A program made the translations under genes and the position numbers. From Labrys sp. WJW (GTDB lineage: Bacteria; Pseudomonadota; Alphaproteobacteria; Rhizobiales; Labraceae), in assembly GCF_001676615.1 (NCBI RefSeq), contig NZ_LYXZ01000037.1, positions 1 to 64,000 of the forward strand: a stretch of DNA of 64,000 nt, read 5' to 3'. Under the pieces are notes generated by a model. The model saw nothing but the letters and a program-made list of their open reading frames with translations, made no database searches and was not told the origin of the DNA. This document shows, piece after piece, positions 37,878-45,708 of the stretch. How positions within the stretch are numbered: the stretch's first letter is position 1; each line of letters starts with the position of its first letter.

Positions 37878-38558
37878 ATGGTTTTGAGCGTCTGGGACCA
37901 ATTCTTCAGCTGGGGTGCGCTCCCCGGCCATATCGCCTATGCCATCATCGCAATCTCCTACCTCCTGACCAACATCTTCTGGCTGCGGCTGGCCGCGGTG
38001 GTCGGCATCGCCCTGGAGGTGCTCTATTTCCTGTTCAGCGGCTCGGCCGTCTGGCCTTCGATCGCCTGGGACAGCGCCTTCATCCTGATCAATCTGGTGC
38101 AGCTCGGCATTCTCCTGCGCGATCGGCTCAGCCTGAAGCTTTCGGCCGACGAACAGGCCTTCATCAAACCGATCGTCGGAGACCTCGACAAGGCGCAGAT
38201 CGCCCAGCTGCTGCGAACGGCGGAATGGCGCACTTTGGAGCCTGGCGCGGTGGTGACCACCGAGGCCGATCCGGTGCGTGAGCTCACTTTCATCTGCGAA
38301 GGCCAGACGGAGGTACGCGTGCGCGACCAACTCGTTGCCCATGTCGGCGCCGGGGCCTTCGTCGGCGACGTGTCCTTTGCCACGGGCGTGCCGGCCACCG
38401 CCACGGTGGTGACGGAAAATGCCGTACGCGTGCTGGCTTTCGATCAGGACAAGCTCAAGGCGCTGTGCAAACGGGACGAGCAGATCGCCCATGCCCTCTA
38501 TCGGCGACTCGGCGGCGGCCTGGCCGACAAGATGCGGGTGGCCACCGGCCGGCTTTGA
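37878..38558 (+). CDS. membrane protein with cyclic-nucleotide-binding domain (Popeye-like)
   Basis: 226 aa; ATG 37878 is used, but a TTG at 37884 has better ribosome-binding-site spacing. Three membrane segments lie at about residues 18-36, 38-56 and 62-85. A cNMP-binding beta-barrel follows at about 95-205, with FICEGQTEVRVRDQLVAHVG and GAFVGDVSFATGVPATATVV in the place of the phosphate-binding cassette. It lacks an HTH, so it is not a Crp regulator. The order 3 TM + cNMP domain is that of Popeye proteins; bacterial ones are uncharacterised. It may be a cAMP or cGMP sensor in the membrane. Confidence 0.78.
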   Translation: MVLSVWDQFFSWGALPGHIAYAIIAISYLLTNIFWLRLAAVVGIALEVLYFLFSGSAVWPSIAWDSAFILINLVQLGILLRDRLSLKLSADEQAFIKPIVGDLDKAQIAQLLRTAEWRTLEPGAVVTTEADPVRELTFICEGQTEVRVRDQLVAHVGAGAFVGDVSFATGVPATATVVTENAVRVLAFDQDKLKALCKRDEQIAHALYRRLGGGLADKMRVATGRL

Positions 38559-38657
38559 AGCATTTTGCGAAACAGGCGAATCGAAACTTCGAAACGCGGC
38601 GTTAACCCCCGGATGTTACAAGCATATCCAGCTTGGGTTCAGTGCGTTGTCAGGACA

Positions 38658-39089
38658 ATGCTGTCAGTCGTCATCCTGCGTTTGCTGCTTTCACCTTCCG
38701 GTGCGATCGATCGCGTTGCCTTCACCGCGGGGGTCGTGCTGCTGGCCGCGCTCACGGTCGGCGGTCATCATGCCCTGCAGGGCTGGAGCGGTCCTTACGG
38801 CCTGGGCTCCTTTGCCTTCGTCGCAGCCATCGCCTGGTCGGCCATCTGTCTCTCACGCAAGCGCCTGCACGATTTCGGCTGGTCCGGCCTGGTAATCCCG
38901 GCATTTCTGAGCCTCTATCTGCTGGCTGTCGCGATTGCGATCTTCTTTCTTGACCGGGGCGCGCTCGCCTCCTGGCAGCAGGCCCTGGCAACATTCGGCC
39001 TGTTCAGCGGTCCGATGGTTGGCTGGCTGATCGCATTGGCGATCATTCCCGGCAATGGGCTCGCCTCCAGCGCCAGAACGAGCTGGTAA
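38658..39089 (+). CDS. DUF805-family membrane protein
   Basis: 143 aa from ATG 38658, preceded by AGGAC; longer starts at 38565 and 38613 exist. Four hydrophobic segments and the signature CLSRKRLHDFGWSGLVIPAF (R-L-H-D-x-G-x-S-G) place it in DUF805, inner-membrane proteins of unknown role. The opening SPSGAIDRVAF fits the degenerate S-x-x-GRI-x-R start of the family. It converges with lipB. Confidence 0.75.
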   Translation: MLSVVILRLLLSPSGAIDRVAFTAGVVLLAALTVGGHHALQGWSGPYGLGSFAFVAAIAWSAICLSRKRLHDFGWSGLVIPAFLSLYLLAVAIAIFFLDRGALASWQQALATFGLFSGPMVGWLIALAIIPGNGLASSARTSW

Positions 39090-39104
39090 GGCGCATAAGC
39101 CCAC

Positions 39105-39863
39105 TCAGGCCAAGGCGCGCGATCCCAGGGCCTTGGCGGCATTTCCCGAATCGCTTTCTGCCCTCGGGAGGCACGTCTGTCCGAAGATCGGCTCGAAGGT
39201 CTGGCGCAGGGCGAGATCGACATCCTCCAGCGTCACCGGCAGCCCGAGATCGACCAGGCTGGTCACGCCGTGGTCTCGGACGCCGCACGGCACGATGCCG
39301 GAGAAATGCTCGAGATCGGGTTCCACATTGATGGCGATGCCGTGGAAGGAAACCCATCGCTTGAGGCGAATGCCGATGGCGGCGATCTTGTCTTCGGCGC
39401 CGGCGCCGCGCTCCGGTCGCCTGACCCAGACACCGACCCGATCCTCACGCCGCTCGCCTCGCACATGAAAGGCCCAGAGCGTGTCGATCAACCAGGCCTC
39501 CAATGCCGTCACCAGTCGCCTGACGTCCTGCCGGCGGCGCTTGAGATCGAGCATGACATAGGCCACGCGCTGGCCGGGACCGTGATAGGTGTATTGCCCG
39601 CCGCGCCCGGTCTGGTGCACTGGGAAGCGATCGGGGGCGACCAGGTCCTCGAGCCGGGCCGAGGTGCCGGCGGTATAGAGGGGCGGGTGTTCGAGCAGCC
39701 AGACGCATTCATCGGCCGTCCCGTCCGCGATCGCCGTTGCCCTGGCCTCCATGGCAGCAATGGTTTCCTCATAGGGACTGAGGTCCGCCATCACCTGCCA
39801 TTCCACCGGCGGAGAATCGCGGCCGGGCAGGAAACTATGGTCGAGGGCATTGCGGCTGGTCAC
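39105..39863 (-). CDS. lipB: octanoyl-[acyl-carrier-protein]:protein octanoyltransferase LipB
   Basis: 252 aa from GTG 39863. [40 protein letters not shown] and the catalytic Cys motif [19 protein letters not shown] identify LipB, and the partner Lys lies in the [12 protein letters not shown] segment. It moves octanoate from ACP to apo-lipoyl domains in the cytosol. The first 20 residues are less conserved, so the start could be further in. It converges with the DUF805 gene. Confidence 0.95.
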   Translation of the reverse strand: MTSRNALDHSFLPGRDSPPVEWQVMADLSPYEETIAAMEARATAIADGTADECVWLLEHPPLYTAGTSARLEDLVAPDRFPVHQTGRGGQYTYHGPGQRVAYVMLDLKRRRQDVRRLVTALEAWLIDTLWAFHVRGERREDRVGVWVRRPERGAGAEDKIAAIGIRLKRWVSFHGIAINVEPDLEHFSGIVPCGVRDHGVTSLVDLGLPVTLEDVDLALRQTFEPIFGQTCLPRAESDSGNAAKALGSRALA

Positions 39864-39963
39864 TGGATCGGTTCCAATCGGGGAAACAAGCCCTTCATAT
39901 CGGCGGATTTCGAGGCTTCGACAAGGGCTTGCACGCTAAGTGCAGGAAAAGCGTGAATTGCCC

Positions 39964-39992
39964 TTGCTGCCCTGTGATCGATCTGTTAGACG
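39964..39992 (+). promoter_or_regulatory. possible promoter of tRNA-Leu
   Basis: TTGCTG (39964-39969), a 17-nt spacer and TAGACG (39987-39992) lie 54 nt before the tRNA, in the 182-bp spacer between lipB and the tRNA. No other element is evident there. Confidence 0.4.
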
Positions 39993-40045
39993 ATGCGCCG
40001 CTTCACATGGCAGCGCGCTCTTGGCGCCGGCCCCGTGCAGCAACC

Positions 40046-40130
40046 GCGGTCATGGCGGAATTGGTAGACGCGCTACCTTGAGGTGGTAGTTGGGAGACCA
40101 GTGGAGGTTCGAGTCCTCTTGACCGCACCA
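40046..40130 (+). tRNA. tRNA-Leu(GAG)
   Basis: 85 nt including an encoded CCA. Acceptor stem GCGGTCA/TGACCGC; anticodon loop TTGAGGT on the stem CTACC/GGTAG gives anticodon GAG at 40080-40082, reading CUC and CUU. The long variable arm (TTGGGAGACCA region) and the GGTTCGAGTCC T-loop are those of a class II leucine tRNA. A terminator follows 18 nt later. Confidence 0.97.
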
Positions 40131-40147
40131 AATTCGAGCTTGGCTCC

Positions 40148-40177
40148 AAAGGCGATCCGGAAACGGATCGCCTTTTT
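40148..40177 (+). terminator. intrinsic terminator after tRNA-Leu
   Basis: A perfect 12-bp stem AAAGGCGATCCG/CGGATCGCCTTT (40148-40159, 40164-40175) with a GAAA tetraloop and a TTTTT tail. It also lies just past the end of the convergent deacetylase gene (stop at 40191). Confidence 0.92.
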
Positions 40178-40190
40178 GGTTTGTCGATGG

Positions 40191-41045
40191 CTATGGCGAC
40201 AACGCGCGCCGGACCTTGCCGACCGGTCTGCCCTGGCGTGCGAGGATACGCTCGGTCTGGGAGAACCAGCCAACGGGAGCCGGTGCTGTTTCGAGCGCAC
40301 CGGGGCCGGGCACGACATGCACGATTCGGAAGCCGCGTTTCTTCAGTTCCTGCAGAAATTGCGGCAGCATGGCCACGGTGCGGGGTTGGATGTCGTGCAG
40401 AAGCACGATGCCGCCCTTGTTCTTCTCGATCCGTCCGAGCACCAGCTTGAGCTCCTCCTGTGGCGTCTCGGGTTCCCAGTCGCTGGCCCACAGATCGGCC
40501 CCGAACGCCACCATGTCCAGCGAGGCGAGCCATTGGTTGAGGGCAGGTGAGTCGGCAAAGCCCGGAAAGCGGAAGAAGGGCTGGTGCGGGCGTTCTCTCG
40601 CTATGCCCCATACCGCCTTGTCGACGGCACGAAAGCCGTTCTCGATATCGGCGCGCGCTCGCTCGAAGGGCAAGCGGCGCAGGACGGGGTGAGTCATCGA
40701 ATGATAGGCGACGGTATGTCCTTCTTTCGCGACCCGGGCAGCCAAGGCGGGAGCGGCGGCGGCGTTGCGGCCAATCATGAAGAAGGTAGCCTTCATGCAT
40801 TGGCTTGAAAGGGCATCCAGGATCTTCTCCGTGCGTCCCGGCATCGGTCCGTCGTCGAAGGTCAGTACCACCTCTCCAGGGGCCAGCCGCAGGGTCTGGG
40901 GATAGGTCTTGATGCCCACGGCTCCGCCGCCGACGGTGCCGACCGGCAGCGTGCGGGACACGCCCAGCGCCTCCGGCGGGCAGCCCGCGAGGCTGGAGGC
41001 GGGCAGGGCGCAGGCGAGGGCGGCAGCTAGGGCCAGGACTTTCAT
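40191..41045 (-). CDS. polysaccharide deacetylase (NodB homology), exported
   Basis: 284 aa from ATG 41045, which gives a signal peptide (KVLALAAALACALPASSLA) ending at ASSLAGC, so a lipobox is also possible. Motif 1 LTFDDGPMPG, motif 2 YHSMTHP (the two zinc His) and motif 3 FFRFPGFADSP are complete, so it should be an active metal-dependent N- or O-deacetylase. Substrate unknown: peptidoglycan or an exopolysaccharide. It is divergent from a GH25 lysozyme lipoprotein, which hints at cell-wall turnover. Confidence 0.9.
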   Translation of the reverse strand: MKVLALAAALACALPASSLAGCPPEALGVSRTLPVGTVGGGAVGIKTYPQTLRLAPGEVVLTFDDGPMPGRTEKILDALSSQCMKATFFMIGRNAAAAPALAARVAKEGHTVAYHSMTHPVLRRLPFERARADIENGFRAVDKAVWGIARERPHQPFFRFPGFADSPALNQWLASLDMVAFGADLWASDWEPETPQEELKLVLGRIEKNKGGIVLLHDIQPRTVAMLPQFLQELKKRGFRIVHVVPGPGALETAPAPVGWFSQTERILARQGRPVGKVRRALSP

Positions 41046-41200
41046 GATAGAACTTGACCGGTAATGGGGGATGATTCGCCTGATAAGCGTGTTTTCGGGC
41101 CGTGTCTTCAAAGATTTTTGTCGACAGTGAGGAGCGGTTAAGCTTCTCTCTCTACCCTGTGTTCCAGTCGTTGAAGTGCCGGATGTAACGGCCGTTCATA

Positions 41201-41968
41201 ATGGGTTTCACAATGCGATCGCTGTCGTGCTTCATGCGCCATGGGCTCATCGCAGCAGGTGTGCTGGTTCTCAGTGCCTGCTCGACCGTTCAGCAAGCCT
41301 ATCCCGAGGCGAACAGGTTTCCGGTGCACGGCATTGATGTCTCGAAATATCAGGGTGTCATCGACTGGAATGCTGCCGCGCGGGGAGGCGTGCGCTTCGC
41401 CTATCTGAAGGCGACGGAGGGCGGTGACCGCATCGACGACAAGTTCAAGGCCAATTGGGAGGGAGCCCGCGCCGCAGGCATACCGACCGGTGCCTATCAT
41501 TTCTATTATTTCTGCCGGCCGGTGGAGGATCAGGTCGCCTGGTTCAAGACCCATGTGCCGCCTGCGAGCGACGCCCTGCCGCCGGTTCTCGACATGGAGT
41601 GGAACCACCTCTCGCCGACCTGCAAGCTGCGTCCGCCCGCCCAGAAGATCCATGCCGACATGGCGGTGTTCCTGCGTGAGATGGAGCGCTTCTATGGCAA
41701 GAAGCCGATCATCTACACCACGGTGGACTTCCACCGCGAGATCCTGACCGGCGAATTGGAGAGCTATCCCTTCTGGGTGCGCTCGGTGAAGGGGCATCCT
41801 TCTGGGCGCTACGGCAAGCGTTCCTGGGCATTTTGGCAGTATACCGCCACCGGCTCGGTGCCCGGAGTCCAGGGTCAGGTCGACCGAAACGCCTTCGCCG
41901 GCTCCGAGCAGCAATGGCAGGACTTCCTGGCCCAGAACGTCGCCACCGGCAGTATCGCCGCCAACTGA
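41201..41968 (+). CDS. glycoside hydrolase family 25 lysozyme, lipoprotein
   Basis: 255 aa. The signal ends in the lipobox LVLSAC (Cys near residue 27), so it is predicted to be anchored in the membrane; ATG 41213 is an alternative start. GIDVSKYQGVIDW has the first catalytic-site Asp and LPPVLDMEWN the Asp-x-Glu pair of GH25 muramidases; WAFWQYTATGSVPGVQGQVD is the closing motif. It cleaves the MurNAc-GlcNAc bond of peptidoglycan. It is divergent from a polysaccharide deacetylase gene over a 155-bp spacer. Confidence 0.92.
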   Translation: MGFTMRSLSCFMRHGLIAAGVLVLSACSTVQQAYPEANRFPVHGIDVSKYQGVIDWNAAARGGVRFAYLKATEGGDRIDDKFKANWEGARAAGIPTGAYHFYYFCRPVEDQVAWFKTHVPPASDALPPVLDMEWNHLSPTCKLRPPAQKIHADMAVFLREMERFYGKKPIIYTTVDFHREILTGELESYPFWVRSVKGHPSGRYGKRSWAFWQYTATGSVPGVQGQVDRNAFAGSEQQWQDFLAQNVATGSIAAN

Positions 41969-41996
41969 GATTGCATGCCGCTGGCAGCGCCTTGCG

Positions 41997-42260
41997 TCAG
42001 TCGATCCGCACCGGTCCGAGGCGGTAGACGCCCTTGAAATCGTCGGGATCGGCCGGCGCGCCCTTGCGATAGATCACCAGCCGGCCTTCCTTGGCCAGGC
42101 GCACCACGATACGGCGCAAGGGCTGCATCAGCGGTCCCCACTGATCGGCGGCCTTGCCCGCGATTTCTTGCGCGATGTCGGCGGGCGCCATCGTCTTGCC
42201 GGCCGGCAGGGCTGAGATCAGGCGCAGTGCAGTTTGTTCCAGGACGTCCTTGTCTATCAT
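41997..42260 (-). CDS. DUF3253 protein (winged-helix-like)
   Basis: 87 aa from ATG 42260; a start at 42302 would add 14 residues. LRLISALPAGKTMAPADIAQ, DQWGPLMQPLRRIVVRLAKE and GRLVIYRKGAPADPDDFKGV match DUF3253, small proteins with a winged-helix pattern and no known function. It converges with the lysozyme gene, 28 nt away. Confidence 0.8.
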   Translation of the reverse strand: MIDKDVLEQTALRLISALPAGKTMAPADIAQEIAGKAADQWGPLMQPLRRIVVRLAKEGRLVIYRKGAPADPDDFKGVYRLGPVRID

Positions 42261-42313
42261 TGAACTCACGATCTGGATGCGAAAGCGTCGCGCGCTCGCC
42301 ATGAAAATGCGGG

Positions 42314-42343
42314 GCGGTTTCCATCGCTTGAAACGAAAACCGC
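42314..42343. repeat. short palindromic element upstream of the DUF3253 gene
   Basis: GCGGTTT (42314-42320) and AAACCGC (42337-42343), with an inner GAAACGAAAA, form a hairpin of a kind often dispersed in Hyphomicrobiales intergenic DNA. Only one copy is seen in this window. Confidence 0.4.
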
Positions 42344-42409
42344 TCTCTGTATTTGCAACCTAGGCCCCATCTCGCTTGGGGAGCGTTTCTTGCTTAGGTC
42401 GGCCTTTGC

Positions 42410-42880
42410 TCAGCAGCCGGTTGTACCCGGCGGGCAATTAGGCACCGGGCCGGCGCCGGCTGGCGCGCTGGGGGCCGGCGATGGGCTTTCGACCCGAGGC
42501 GCGCTAGGCGTTGGCGACGGGCTCTCGATTCGTGGGGCCGGGGCTGACCAGCCGGGACGAGACAAACCGGGAGAGCCACCGACATTGGAGGTGACCGGCG
42601 GCCTTGAGCCAGGAGGAGCATTCCGCCAGCTGAAATCGCCACCCGGAGACGGGCCGGACCCAGGGCCTGTACCCGGACCTGGCTCTCCGGGAATTGGCCG
42701 GCCCGGGCGCGGTCTGCCTGGATAGCGATCGCGGCGGTCGCGACGGTGATCGCCATAATAATTGCCGCCATAATAGCCGGGATCGCTGTAAGAGGGGCGA
42801 TCGGCGTAACCACCTTCCGGCGTGACGCAGCCTGCCAAGGGCAAAGCAAACAGGCTGGCAAGCACGAGTATCTTCTTCAT
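42410..42880 (-). CDS. proline/glycine-rich lipoprotein of unknown function
   Basis: 156 aa from ATG 42880, with AGGGAG 8 nt upstream. The signal KKILVLASLFALPLAGC ends in a lipobox. The mature part has a Tyr/Gly/Asp-rich stretch (SDPGYYGGNYYGDHRRDRRD), then Pro/Gly repeats (PGTGPGSGPSPGG) and a pair of related units (APRIESPSPTPS, APRVESPSPAPS). It ends in two Cys. Probably a disordered envelope lipoprotein; no enzyme domain is visible. Confidence 0.75.
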   Translation of the reverse strand: MKKILVLASLFALPLAGCVTPEGGYADRPSYSDPGYYGGNYYGDHRRDRRDRYPGRPRPGRPIPGEPGPGTGPGSGPSPGGDFSWRNAPPGSRPPVTSNVGGSPGLSRPGWSAPAPRIESPSPTPSAPRVESPSPAPSAPAGAGPVPNCPPGTTGC

Positions 42881-43068
42881 GGGCACGACTCCCTGATCCA
42901 TTACGGTTCGTGGCTGGACAATGAAGGCGCTGCCGCCAGCTTGCAACCGGATGTTTGGCACCAGGGTCGTCAAACGGCAGGCCGCTACGGCATGTTGACG
43001 GAGGCAAATCTCCGTTTGCGCGCCCGCGCCGGAGGCGGCATGGTGCGGCCCGTGTTGGAGTGCGCCCC

Positions 43069-43713
43069 TTGAAACTGATCATCGGCAACAAGAATTATTC
43101 TTCCTGGTCCATGCGGCCCTGGCTGGCAGCAAAGTCGGCGGGCATGCACTTCGAGGAGCAGATCATCTGGCTGCGCCATCCCGAAACTTCGGCGATGATC
43201 AAGGCGACCTCGGCAGCCGGCAAGGTGCCCATTCTGATCCATGGCGATATCATGGTGCACGAATCCATTGCCATCCTCGAATACCTGGCCGAGATCGCGC
43301 CACAACTCTGGCCGGATGATCGCGAGAGCCGGGCGCACGCCCGTGCCATCAGCGCCGAGATCCATGCCGGTTTCCTGCCTCTGCGCCGCAACTGCCCGAT
43401 GAACATCAAGCGCCGGCCCAAGGCCATCGCCCTCGACGACGAAACCCTGGCGAGCGTGGAAAGAGTGGTCGATCTCATCATCGACTGCCGCACGCGTTTC
43501 GGCAGCGGCGGCGATTTCCTGTTCGGCGCGCATTTCAACAATGCCGATGCGATGTGGGCACCTGTGGTGAACCGCTTGCACGCCTATGACGTCAAGGTGC
43601 CGGCCGCGGTGCGCCGCTATATGGACGCGGTGATGGCGACGCCGATGTGGCGGGAGTGGGAAGCGGCGGCCCTCGAGGAAACCGAAACGATCGTTGATAT
43701 TGATTCAGTGTGA
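43069..43713 (+). CDS. glutathione S-transferase family protein (TTG start)
   Basis: 214 aa from TTG 43069: KLIIGNKNYSSWSMRPWLAA is the family N-terminus and TTGGAG lies 8 nt upstream; longer frames reach back to 42955. The thioredoxin-like N-domain has a Ser in the glutathione-activating region and the motif HESIAILEYLAEIAP (cis-Pro in GKVPIL). The helical C-domain starts near residue 90. Substrate unknown. Its stop overlaps the DUF1489 gene start. Confidence 0.88.
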   Translation: MKLIIGNKNYSSWSMRPWLAAKSAGMHFEEQIIWLRHPETSAMIKATSAAGKVPILIHGDIMVHESIAILEYLAEIAPQLWPDDRESRAHARAISAEIHAGFLPLRRNCPMNIKRRPKAIALDDETLASVERVVDLIIDCRTRFGSGGDFLFGAHFNNADAMWAPVVNRLHAYDVKVPAAVRRYMDAVMATPMWREWEAAALEETETIVDIDSV

Positions 43714-44132
43714 TGAGCCTCAACCTGATCAAGCTATGTGTCGGCGCCGAATCGATCGCCGACCTCGAGGAATGGATCGCCCTGCGCCTGCGCCTGGCGG
43801 GTGAGCAGATCCACACCACGCGCATGATGCCGAAGAACCGCGAGGCGATCCTCGGCGGCGGCTCGCTCTATTGGGTGATCAAGGGCATCGTCTCGTGTCG
43901 CCAGCGCATCACGGATTTGCGTGCGCGCCGTGACGAGGACGGCATCTCGCGTTGCGACATCGTGCTCGATCCGGCGGTCGTCGCCGTCGATCCCCGCCCG
44001 CGCGGCCCCTTCCAGGGGTGGCGCTATCTCAGCGCAGCCGACGCGCCGCCCGATCTCGCCAAGGTCGGCTCGGCCGACGCCGACCTGCCCATCGAGCTCC
44101 AGCGCGAGTTGCGCACTATCGGCCTCGTTTAG
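43713..44132 (+). CDS. DUF1489-family protein
   Basis: 139 aa from ATG 43713 (TGATG overlap with the GST gene); GTG 43710 is next to it. LNLIKLCVGAESIADLEEWI, HTTRMMPKNREAILGGGSLY and FQGWRYLSAADAPPDL are the conserved DUF1489 blocks. The family is almost confined to alphaproteobacteria and has no known function. The overlap with the GST gene suggests co-translation. Confidence 0.88.
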   Translation: MSLNLIKLCVGAESIADLEEWIALRLRLAGEQIHTTRMMPKNREAILGGGSLYWVIKGIVSCRQRITDLRARRDEDGISRCDIVLDPAVVAVDPRPRGPFQGWRYLSAADAPPDLAKVGSADADLPIELQRELRTIGLV

Positions 44133-44158
44133 GCTTTCGGGACGTCCTCAACGGCTGT

Positions 44159-44182
44159 GTGAACGCTCCGATGCGCGTTCAC
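44159..44182. promoter_or_regulatory. inverted repeat after the DUF1489 gene
   Basis: GTGAACGC (44159-44166) and GCGTTCAC (44175-44182) make a perfect 8-bp inverted repeat with an 8-nt loop. It has no T tail; it may be a 3' structure of the DUF1489 mRNA or a protein site. Confidence 0.4.
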
Positions 44183-44337
44183 GCTATAGTCACACTCCAT
44201 GCGTCATTATGGCACGCAATCGCCGGGTACCTGAACATTGTTGGTTATCAAGCGTTAACCATGACGTGTGCAGGATGGCACTTCGAAGTTTCACCGCTCT
44301 GGCATCATGGCCGTAAGTTGAGTGGATGGAGGACGCC

Positions 44338-44697
44338 ATGTTGATCGCAAGTACAGAAGGGCAGGGCTGGTGCTACGAAGTCATCGCGCAGTCTGACGGC
44401 TTTCTCGTCCAGGCTCGCGATCTCGATACCGGCGAAGTTTCCCTGAACGAAACCACGCTATTCCGGACCTCGCCGGTGGCCCTGGCTTATGCCGATATGG
44501 CGGCTGCTGCCGACCGTTTCGCCGCCTCGAGGCTCGAAGAGGTCGAGGACTGGCAGGTCCTTGCCGATGATTATCACCATGAACTGGATCGTTTCACCAC
44601 CATTCGCGATCGCTTGTCCGATGATGGCGTGGGGGGCGAACTGCTTCGTTGCAGTCGGGCGGGTTCGCTGCGCGATCAGGCTTATCGGTTGCACTAA
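44338..44697 (+). CDS. small hypothetical protein
   Basis: 119 aa from ATG 44338, chosen because GGAGG lies 5 nt upstream; ATG 44326 is in frame but covers that site. Soluble, acidic; MLIASTEGQGWCYEVIAQSD looks like a beta-hairpin, and the rest is helical (ALAYADMAAAADRFAASRLE). I recognise no family. A CtrA half-site-like TTAACCAT lies at 44255-44262. It converges with the PAS gene. Confidence 0.65.
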   Translation: MLIASTEGQGWCYEVIAQSDGFLVQARDLDTGEVSLNETTLFRTSPVALAYADMAAAADRFAASRLEEVEDWQVLADDYHHELDRFTTIRDRLSDDGVGGELLRCSRAGSLRDQAYRLH

Positions 44698-44743
44698 GGC
44701 TTTTCGGTCGAGAAAATGCTCTCGGATAGAAACGCAGGATCAG

Positions 44744-45319
44744 TCAGGCGCTGGCCTTGCCACCTTCGACCAGCGTGAGATGGCCATAACGCCGAGTACC
44801 GGTAGGCAGGGCCGTATGTCGCTGAACGCGCGCTGTCGCAGGGATCTCTTCCACTGAGACGATATCGAAACGCGAAATGGGATGCAGGCCGATCCAATAG
44901 GGGGCCTCGCCTGGCGTCAGGCTGCCGAGGATACGCGAATTGGCCTTGCCGCGATGATGGAGCGGCAGGAGCAGCAATTCCAGATCGAGATGATGGCCTT
45001 GCAGCGTGCTGCCGCTCAGCGCGATCACCCGTGCCGTCAGGTCCGACGATACCGCCATTACCAGTTCCGCCAGGCCAGTTCGGTCGGTCCAGCGATCGAG
45101 CAGGGAAGCACCGCGCAGTTCCTGGCCGAGCAGGGCGCACATCCGGGTTCCGGCCAGGCGGAACGGAAAGCTGCGGTTCTTGTCGATCTCCACGATGAAG
45201 GTATCGCCCAGCACCCGGCGGATGGCGGCCGGATCGATGTCGACACGTTCGGGGGCGGGCCTCTGACCGCGCAACTGATCCCAATAGCCGTAGAGGTCGC
45301 GTGTCGCCGTATTCTTCAT
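44744..45319 (-). CDS. PAS_5-domain protein
   Basis: 191 aa. YGYWDQLRGQRPAPERVDID, VLGDTFIVEIDKNRSFPFRL and AGTRMCALLGQELRGASLLD form the PAS_5 (PF07310) pattern, a PAS-like fold found alone in alphaproteobacteria. There is no output domain. Members of this family include polar or cell-cycle-linked proteins, but the role here is unknown. It is divergent from the rhomboid-like gene over 389 bp. Confidence 0.85.
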   Translation of the reverse strand: MKNTATRDLYGYWDQLRGQRPAPERVDIDPAAIRRVLGDTFIVEIDKNRSFPFRLAGTRMCALLGQELRGASLLDRWTDRTGLAELVMAVSSDLTARVIALSGSTLQGHHLDLELLLLPLHHRGKANSRILGSLTPGEAPYWIGLHPISRFDIVSVEEIPATARVQRHTALPTGTRRYGHLTLVEGGKASA

Positions 45320-45334
45320 TGGTCAGCCGCCCCC

Positions 45335-45377
45335 AGAGCAATGCGCGTACATGGCTGAACGCCCTTTGCTCTAACTC
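45335..45377 (+). repeat. AGAGCAA..TTTGCTCT palindromic repeat, copy 1
   Basis: Starts AGAGCAATGCGCGT and ends TGAACGCCCTTTGCTCTAAC. Its ends are inverted repeats (AGAGCAA/TTTGCTCT), and the inside pairs GCGCGT with TGAACGC less perfectly. The reverse complement of 50728-50768 matches it over nearly the full length, including the TAACTC that follows. Confidence 0.7.
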
Positions 45378-45627
45378 TCTGTTTCCAAGCCAATCCGACG
45401 GATTGGCCAGAGCGTCCTGTGGTTTGCGGCATATCTGCCGGATCACAAGGCGCCGGTGGCATGATCCGATTGTGATCGGCCCGTGCCCGTGCTTCAGCGA
45501 TGTGAGCGACCTTCATTCGAACGCCGCTCTCGCCCGTCATAGGCGAGCGAGGAGGTGACGATAGCACCGGCATGGGAGCGGACGGCAGGGGGCAGGATGG
45601 TTACCGTCTGGAAACGAATTATTAATG

Positions 45628-45642
45628 TTAACAAAAGGTTAA
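45628..45642. promoter_or_regulatory. predicted CtrA binding site (TTAA-N7-TTAA)
   Basis: TTAACAAAAGGTTAA at 45628-45642 matches the CtrA consensus exactly. It lies 67 nt before the rhomboid-like start codon. CckA, the kinase at the top of the CtrA phosphorelay, is encoded 8.5 kb away. Confidence 0.6.
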
Positions 45643-45708
45643 TGCGGCCGAATCGATGTTAAGAATGACGGAGCGAATGACCACAGTTTGCTTCCTGCTT
45701 CAGGAGAT

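Larger units (their letters stand above)
45320..45708. other. intergenic gap between divergent PAS_5 and rhomboid-like genes
   Basis: 389 bp. Contents in order: palindromic repeat 45335-45377, palindrome CCAATCCGACGGATTGG (45390-45406), hairpin CTCGCC/GGCGAG (45529-45534, 45542-45547), and the CtrA-type site at 45628-45642. No coding frame is supported. Confidence 0.7.

Noticed and set aside
44255-44262. TTAACCAT as a CtrA site before the small hypothetical gene
   Set aside because: Only a half-site; the partner TTAA is missing at the required spacing.
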